From NCBI GenBank assembly GCA_025455595.1, contig JALOMD010000056.1, positions 1-9,355 of the forward strand: a DNA stretch of 9,355 nt. The letters are read 5' to 3'. Below are positions 6,447-9,355 of the stretch, one piece after another. The notes under the pieces were generated by a model, which worked only from the letters and a program-made list of their open reading frames with translations, was not told the origin of the DNA and made no database searches. The first letter of the stretch is position 1; each line of letters begins with the position of its first letter. A program made the position numbers and the translations under genes. Origin of the DNA: Cytophagales bacterium (GTDB taxonomy: Bacteria; Bacteroidota; Bacteroidia; Cytophagales; 172606-1).

Positions 6447-6491
6447 CGTTCCTGCCGATTGCGGGATTTTGCGATTTTTGCTTGAAACGCC
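6445..6491. repeat. Branched palindromic intergenic element, copy 4
   Basis: GGCGTT (6445-6450) and AACGCC (6486-6491) enclose CCTGC / GCGGG with loop CGATT (6451-6465). Compared with copy 1 one stem base changed C to T, leaving a G-T pair, so the stem is kept. The second inner hairpin of copy 1 is shortened here. Confidence 0.65.
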
Positions 6492-6495
6492 TTTA

Positions 6496-6613
6496 TCAGA
6501 ACCTTGATTCGTAGGATTGAAGGATTGACTTGATTGGCTTTTCAGACAGGATTGCAGGATGAAAAGGATTTGCAATCATGGTAATCCCTAAATCCTACGA
6601 ATCAGGGTTCTGA
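6496..6613. repeat. Inner inverted repeat with degenerate heptamers
   Basis: The 23 bases 6496-6518 (from TCAGAACC to TAGGATT) pair with 6591-6613 at 22 positions plus one G-T. The 72-base interior contains AGGATTG at 6513 and again at 6548, exactly five heptamers apart, with weaker units aaggatt, caggatg and, inverted, aatccct and aaatcct. No coding potential. Confidence 0.7.
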
Positions 6614-6622
6614 CAGAGCAGC

Positions 6623-6649
6623 CGTTTTGGGCGTTTTTTGCCTAAAACG
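6623..6649. repeat. Palindromic intergenic element, copy 5
   Basis: Arms CGTTTTGGGC (6623-6632) and GCCTAAAACG (6640-6649) around a loop of G and six T. Exact reverse complement of copy 3 at 5435-5461. Confidence 0.75.
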
Positions 6650-6684
6650 CCAACCTGCAACCTTGAACTTGCAACCCTTTTCAA
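6650..6684. repeat. Heptamer array, right (inverted) arm
   Basis: Units ccaacct, gcaacct, tgaactt, gcaaccc, ttttcaa are the reverse complements of aggttgg, aggttgc, aagttca, gggttgc, ttgaaaa, so they mirror the left arm at 6398-6446 in sequence and order. Confidence 0.72.
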
Positions 6685-6729
6685 CACAAAAAAAGCCCGC
6701 TTTCCGGTTTTGCTCGGAAGGCGGGCTTT
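6685..6729 (-). terminator. Rho-independent terminator of the small secreted-protein gene
   Basis: A 15-base stem (6692-6706 with 6715-6729, one G-T pair, core AAGCCCGC / GCGGGCTT) with an 8-base loop. On the minus strand it is followed by seven T, then GTG. It starts 17 bases past the stop at 6746. On the plus strand the T tail is short, so it would stop nadC transcripts less well. Confidence 0.85.
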
Positions 6730-6745
6730 CGCGTGTCGGAAGGAA

Positions 6746-6955
6746 TTACTTCTTCCGGTTGAGCTTGGTTGTGTCCCGCTTTTGGGTGGGAGACGATGTG
6801 CCCGTGGAGTCTTTCTTCTCCATCTTTTTGTCCTTGCGGTTGCCCGACGAAGGGGTCGTTTGTGAAGGAGTGGTTTGTGAAGGTGTCGTCTGTGCCACTC
6901 CGACAAAAACAGTGCAAGCAGCTACCAAAGCCGCCACGATGATGTTCCTTTTCAT
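6746..6955 (-). CDS. Small secreted lysine-rich protein with QTTPS repeats
   Basis: A 69-residue protein starting ATG at 6955. Residues 1-21 form a signal peptide (KRN, then hydrophobic IIVAALVAACTVFVGVA) with likely cleavage before Q22. Next come three tandem QTTPS units (22-36), then a basic, lysine- and threonine-rich tail ending LNRKK; the mature part has no hydrophobic segment and looks disordered. The cysteine C14 is inside the signal core and does not make a good lipobox. No family recognised. The strong terminator right after the stop and a separate intergenic promoter region favour a real single-gene unit. The repeats are also visible in the DNA as three 15-base units with different codon choices, so protein sequence rather than DNA identity has been kept. 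Likely periplasmic or exported; function unknown. Confidence 0.7.
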   Translation of the reverse strand: MKRNIIVAALVAACTVFVGVAQTTPSQTTPSQTTPSSGNRKDKKMEKKDSTGTSSPTQKRDTTKLNRKK

Positions 6956-7341
6956 AGCAAAAAAGGTTTAAGTGGTTTGACAAAACGGCTGCCAGCCAAA
7001 AACAACGCTCAGGTTGACTTGCAATCGCAAGACTGGCAAACCTTACTTTATACGGACATTATACGCGCCGTGCAAAGACAGGGTTGTGAAAAAATAAAAT
7101 TTATGCATGATTTTCTTCTTGGGCGATTTTCAGTAGAAAGCTTATGAAAAAAATCGTAATCCTCTGAAAAGCAGAATATTTTCCAAGGTTTTTTACTAAT
7201 ATTTACTCATTATTCATTTCGTTAAAATTTAACTTTTCCAATATTTGCAAAAGCACAGTCGCCAACTCTGCATGAATGGCCTGTACTTTGCGGCTAAATG
7301 GCCGGCGACATTGCCGACACCTAACTTTTATTCCCAGTTCT
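6956..7341. other. Divergent intergenic region without genes
   Basis: 386 bases between the divergent small secreted-protein gene and the outer-membrane-type gene. It is AT-rich at 7085-7260 and should carry both promoters. A plausible plus-strand promoter is listed separately. On the minus side TATAAT-like (7062-7057) and TGTCTTTG (7080-7073) patterns occur, without a properly spaced partner. Unlike the other gaps, I see no palindromic element and no heptamer array here. Confidence 0.6.
7217..7247 (+). promoter_or_regulatory. Possible promoter of the outer-membrane-type gene
   Basis: TTTC (7217-7220), 19 bases, then AATATTTG (7240-7247): one mismatch in each box against TTTG and TAnnTTTG, with good spacing. 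The start would be near 7254, giving a leader of about 88 bases. Confidence 0.4.
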
Positions 7342-8175
7342 ATGAGAAAATGCCTGATTTTAGTCGCTTTGGCATGCTGCTTCGGACAAGCCTCGGCCCA
7401 AGACAACGATACAACCATTGACACCACCGACATGGTGCGTGTGTACGTGTGGAAGCCCAAGTCGGAAATGCAGGCCGACACCGCCCGCAGCGGCCACCGG
7501 CGCAACTTCATTGCTTTCAATATTGGGACAAGCTTGGCCGTCGGACGTTTCGGGCAGGCGGGCAGCCGTTCGGAAGGCGACGGCTTTGCGCAGAACGGCT
7601 TGGCTGCCCACTTCGAGTTCGCCGGGTTTTGGAACAAAAACGCCGGGTTCGGATTCGCCACCGGCACCTTTGCCAACCGTGTGGACTTGCGGCGGCCCCA
7701 AAGTTTCTCTCCGGTTGCAGTCAACGTGCCTTTCGGCCGGGATCCCGAAGATGTGATCCAAACGTTCTCGAACGTAAGGCCGTGGCGTTCGCACTACCTG
7801 TTTGTCGGGCCGTACGTTTCCGTGCCCCTGAAAACGCTGTCGGTTGATTTCAAATGCTTGGGTGGTTTCCTGCTGAACCGCTTTCCGGGTTTCGACTACC
7901 GGCAATCCATTGACGGCAGCACCGACCCGCGTGACAATATTAGTTTCACAGCCAGTTCCAATTCCCGAATCAGCTTCGGCTACAACTTAGGGGTCAATGT
8001 GCGATTGCGCGTGTCGGAAGGGATGCAGTTGAAGATGGGCGCAGACTACATCCAGGCGAATCCGCAGACCAGCTACGAGGTGCGCGACCGGCGTACGGAT
8101 TTGGGGCGGCAGAATGTTTCCGTGTTCAATCTGTCGTGGGGCTTGGCTTGGAATGTGGGCAAACGCAAAGCATAG
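7342..8175 (+). CDS. Putative outer-membrane beta-barrel protein
   Basis: 277 residues with the ATG at 7342. That start puts a standard signal peptide at the N-terminus (MRKCLILVALACCFGQASA, cleavage before Q20), while the open frame upstream would bury it behind 22 unrelated residues. The mature part begins with an acidic, threonine-rich stretch (DNDTTIDTTD), followed from about residue 53 by alternating polar/hydrophobic strands with many glycines and aromatics (FIAFNIGTSLAVG, AHFEFAGFW, GFGFATGTF, HYLFVGPYVSV, ISFGYNLGVNVRLRV, LKMGADYIQ, VFNLSWGLAWNVG). About 8-10 strands could be drawn, fitting a small OMP of the beta-barrel/porin type in the outer membrane. No specific family recognised. 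Likely its own transcript: possible promoter at 7217 and a strong terminator 6 bases past the stop. Confidence 0.75.
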   Translation: MRKCLILVALACCFGQASAQDNDTTIDTTDMVRVYVWKPKSEMQADTARSGHRRNFIAFNIGTSLAVGRFGQAGSRSEGDGFAQNGLAAHFEFAGFWNKNAGFGFATGTFANRVDLRRPQSFSPVAVNVPFGRDPEDVIQTFSNVRPWRSHYLFVGPYVSVPLKTLSVDFKCLGGFLLNRFPGFDYRQSIDGSTDPRDNISFTASSNSRISFGYNLGVNVRLRVSEGMQLKMGADYIQANPQTSYEVRDRRTDLGRQNVSVFNLSWGLAWNVGKRKA

Positions 8176-8181
8176 GTGCGG

Positions 8182-8214
8182 ACCCTCCATAGGGTTTTGA
8201 ACCCTATGGAGGGT
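8182..8214 (+). terminator. Terminator after the outer-membrane-type gene
   Basis: A perfect 15-base inverted repeat, ACCCTCCATAGGGTT / AACCCTATGGAGGGT, with a 3-base loop, starting 6 bases after the TAG at 8173-8175. The T tail is short (GGGTTTCG), so termination may be partial. Confidence 0.75.
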
Positions 8215-8243
8215 TTCGTGCACTGGCTTACAGGCACAGGATT

Positions 8244-8273
8244 TTTGCTTGCGGGCAATAACTGCTTTATTTG
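8244..8273 (+). promoter_or_regulatory. Possible promoter of the rhomboid gene
   Basis: TTTG (8244-8247), 18 bases, then TTTATTTG (8266-8273): one mismatch to TTTG...TAnnTTTG. The start would be near 8280, giving a leader of about 147 bases that contains palindrome copy 6, a second hairpin and the CGTANNT heptamers. Confidence 0.45.
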
Positions 8274-8297
8274 CACCGACAGATGCTGCTCGTTTAT

Positions 8298-8324
8298 CGT
8301 TTTGGGCAAAAAACGCCCAAAACG
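8298..8324. repeat. Palindromic intergenic element, copy 6
   Basis: Perfect arms CGTTTTGGGC (8298-8307) and GCCCAAAACG (8315-8324) with a loop of six A and a C. One base different from copy 3 at 5435-5461, same orientation. GGCACAGG occurs before it (8233-8240) and right after it (8324-8331). Confidence 0.75.
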
Positions 8325-8342
8325 GCACAGGCTAAATGTTTA

Positions 8343-8379
8343 CCCCGACCACGCCCATTGCGTGGCAGGCGTGTCGGGG
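8343..8379. repeat. GC-rich hairpin in the rhomboid leader
   Basis: CCCCGACCACGCC (8343-8355) pairs with GGCGTGTCGGGG (8368-8379) with one bulged C. An alternative inner stem CCACGC / GCGTGG (8349-8365) competes with part of it. It lies 47 bases before the start codon. Confidence 0.6.
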
Positions 8380-8394
8380 CGTGTGCTACACATT

Positions 8395-8422
8395 CGTACT
8401 TCGTACCTCGTAAATCGTACTT
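8395..8422 (+). repeat. CGTANNT heptamer array just before the rhomboid gene
   Basis: cgtactt, cgtacct, cgtaaat, cgtactt end 4 bases before the ATG at 8427. The array differs from that before nadC at one base in 31, although the two genes are unrelated. Confidence 0.85.
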
Positions 8423-8426
8423 CAAG

Positions 8427-9209
8427 ATGGGCCTGACACTTACGCCGATGGTGAGAAACCTGTTGTTCTTCACCATCGGGTTCTTTTTGTTGCAGCAGTT
8501 TGTAGGATGGTTCACCTCCGCGTTCTCGGTGCATTCGTTCCTGTCGTCCCGGTTTCAGCTTTACCAGTTGGTCACCTACATTTTCCTGCACGGCAGCTTG
8601 ATGCACATTTTCAGCAACATGTTCGGCCTCATCATGTTCGGGCCAATGCTGGAACGCGTCTGGGGGCCGGGCCGCTTCCTCGCATTCTACCTGATTACGG
8701 GCATCGGCGCGGCGTTGATACACAATGGCATCAATTATTACGAAATGATGCAGATGCAAGAAGCAGCCAATGATTTCCTCAGCAGCCCGACACCCTCTAA
8801 CTTCGCCGACTATCTTTATCGCTTCGATTTGAAGTTGAATGACCCGGAGTTTTTGGAGAATTTTGACAACAATCCCAACAATCCCGAACTGCTGCGCCAG
8901 AGCAAGCAAGTGGTGCGTGCCAGCTTAACGGAACTGCTCGACGTGCCCACCCTTGGTGCGTCGGGGGCGGTGTTTGGCATTATGGCTGCATTTGCGTTGC
9001 TTTTCCCCAATACCGAACTGTTTTTATTGTTTTTTCCGTTTCCGATTAAAGCAAAGTATTTCGTAATTTTGTATGGACTGTTCGAGTATTATTCGGGCAT
9101 CCAACGCAATCCGGGCGACAATGTGGCACACTTTGCACACTTGGGTGGCATGTTATTTGGGTTTATCTTGGTGAAGTTGTGGGGAACCCAACGCAACCGC
9201 TTCTATTGA
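8427..9209 (+). CDS. Rhomboid family intramembrane serine protease
   Basis: Cleaves transmembrane helices inside the cytoplasmic membrane. From the ATG at 8427 the protein has 260 residues. Helix 1 about 11-30; helix 2 about 47-72 with H60 and N64 (HIFSNMFGL, the oxyanion-side H-x-x-x-N); an ERVWG loop (76-80); helix 3 about 82-100; the catalytic serine S179 in GASGAVFG at the start of helix 4; helix 5 about 197-222; catalytic H238 in VAHFAHLGGMLFGF, helix 6. Both dyad residues are present, so it should be active. About 75 residues (103-176), rich in D, N and E, are inserted between helices 3 and 4, longer than in GlpG. The frame is open 52 codons upstream, but that part translates the palindrome, hairpin and heptamer array, so the ATG right after the array is taken; ATG at 8448 (MVRNLL) is a second choice. 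Natural substrates unknown. Confidence 0.93.
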   Translation: MGLTLTPMVRNLLFFTIGFFLLQQFVGWFTSAFSVHSFLSSRFQLYQLVTYIFLHGSLMHIFSNMFGLIMFGPMLERVWGPGRFLAFYLITGIGAALIHNGINYYEMMQMQEAANDFLSSPTPSNFADYLYRFDLKLNDPEFLENFDNNPNNPELLRQSKQVVRASLTELLDVPTLGASGAVFGIMAAFALLFPNTELFLLFFPFPIKAKYFVILYGLFEYYSGIQRNPGDNVAHFAHLGGMLFGFILVKLWGTQRNRFY

Positions 9210-9210
9210 C

Positions 9211-9252
9211 GCCAAGTGCGCAGTCATGAGTATTTGGTCTTGGGTCGCGAGT
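9211..9252. repeat. Heptamer array, CTTGRGT family, third copy
   Basis: Six units all ending in GT directly after the rhomboid stop: gccaagt, gcgcagt, catgagt, atttggt, cttgggt, cgcgagt. More decayed than the arrays at 3439 and 5272, with the same period and core. Confidence 0.55.
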
Positions 9253-9355
9253 GGGGACGGGTTTCCAACCATAAGATTGCAAATCCCGAACAGTTAAGTA
9301 TTCACGCGCATTTGGTTTAATCTATTTCTAAACCTGTCAAATGGATGCAAATGCC
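9253..9355. other. Right edge, no complete gene
   Basis: No hairpin or array of note. An ATG at 9341 opens a frame (MDANA) that runs off the window and may be the start of the next gene; TTTG at 9311 has no good partner box. Nothing firmer can be said. Confidence 0.3.

Noticed and set aside
6398..6684. Diversity-generating retroelement or retron
   Set aside because: No reverse transcriptase gene or template/variable repeat pair in the window; the repeats are inverted and short.
7276..7341. 22-codon N-terminal extension of the outer-membrane-type protein
   Set aside because: It would bury a clear signal peptide that starts at the ATG at 7342.
7342..7401. Lipoprotein signal (LAC) in the outer-membrane-type protein
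   Set aside because: The residues before the cysteine (V-A-L-A-C) fit a lipobox poorly, while A-S-A before Q20 is a good signal peptidase I site.
8271..8426. 52-codon N-terminal extension of the rhomboid protease
   Set aside because: It is a translation of palindrome, hairpin and heptamer array; the same peptide string arises from the nadC leader repeat in an unrelated frame.
2131..9252. CRISPR array
   Set aside because: Repeats are tandem heptamers or single palindromes without regular unique spacers, and no cas gene is present.
9341..9355. Start of a next gene (MDANA)
   Set aside because: Only five codons remain in the window, so no product can be supported; mentioned only as a possibility.

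Overview
The window looks like chromosomal DNA of a Bacteroidota bacterium. The case rests on several matches to the Bacteroidota promoter pattern (TTTG, about 18-19 bases, then TAnnTTTG), the near absence of Shine-Dalgarno sites, Bacteroidota-style versions of rhomboid, L25 and an Rpn-family nuclease, and secreted proteins with short signal peptides. A Saprospiria/Cytophagia-like member is my guess only. Most genes are GC-rich; the stretch at about 2230-3343 is clearly more AT-rich.

Layout. 1-2130 (+) is the 3' part of a large protein with a DUF3352-like N-terminal half and a beta-propeller-like C-terminal half. Facing it on the minus strand, read from right to left, are prs (PRPP synthetase, 5199-4258), rplY/ctc (ribosomal protein L25, 4049-3480) with a strong terminator, then an Rpn-family PD-(D/E)XK nuclease (3343-2507) with its own promoter, and a small two-helix membrane protein (2451-2230). 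From 5537 on the plus strand come nadC (quinolinate phosphoribosyltransferase), a signal-peptide outer-membrane-type protein (7342-8175) and a rhomboid protease (8427-9209); a small secreted Q-T-T-P-S repeat protein (6955-6746) lies between them on the minus strand. prs makes PRPP, which is the co-substrate of NadC, so the two divergent metabolic genes are linked biochemically. The other neighbours share no obvious pathway.

The striking part is between the genes. Nearly every intergenic gap carries (a) degenerate tandem heptamers, whose sequence differs from gap to gap while the 7-base period stays, and (b) a palindromic element built on CGTTTTGGGC / GCCCAAAACG or a branched relative starting GGCGTT and ending AACGCC. 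Six copies of (b) occur between 2164 and 8324. In the best case (6398-6684) heptamer arrays lie as inverted partners on either side of two such elements, with another long inverted repeat inside, giving a nested hairpin of about 285 bases. A nearly identical array of four heptamers (30 of 31 bases) sits 4-6 bases ahead of the start codons of both nadC and the rhomboid gene. This family of paired heptamer arrays plus palindromes is the best candidate here for an undescribed element. No reverse transcriptase, transposase, CRISPR array, tRNA or rRNA was seen.
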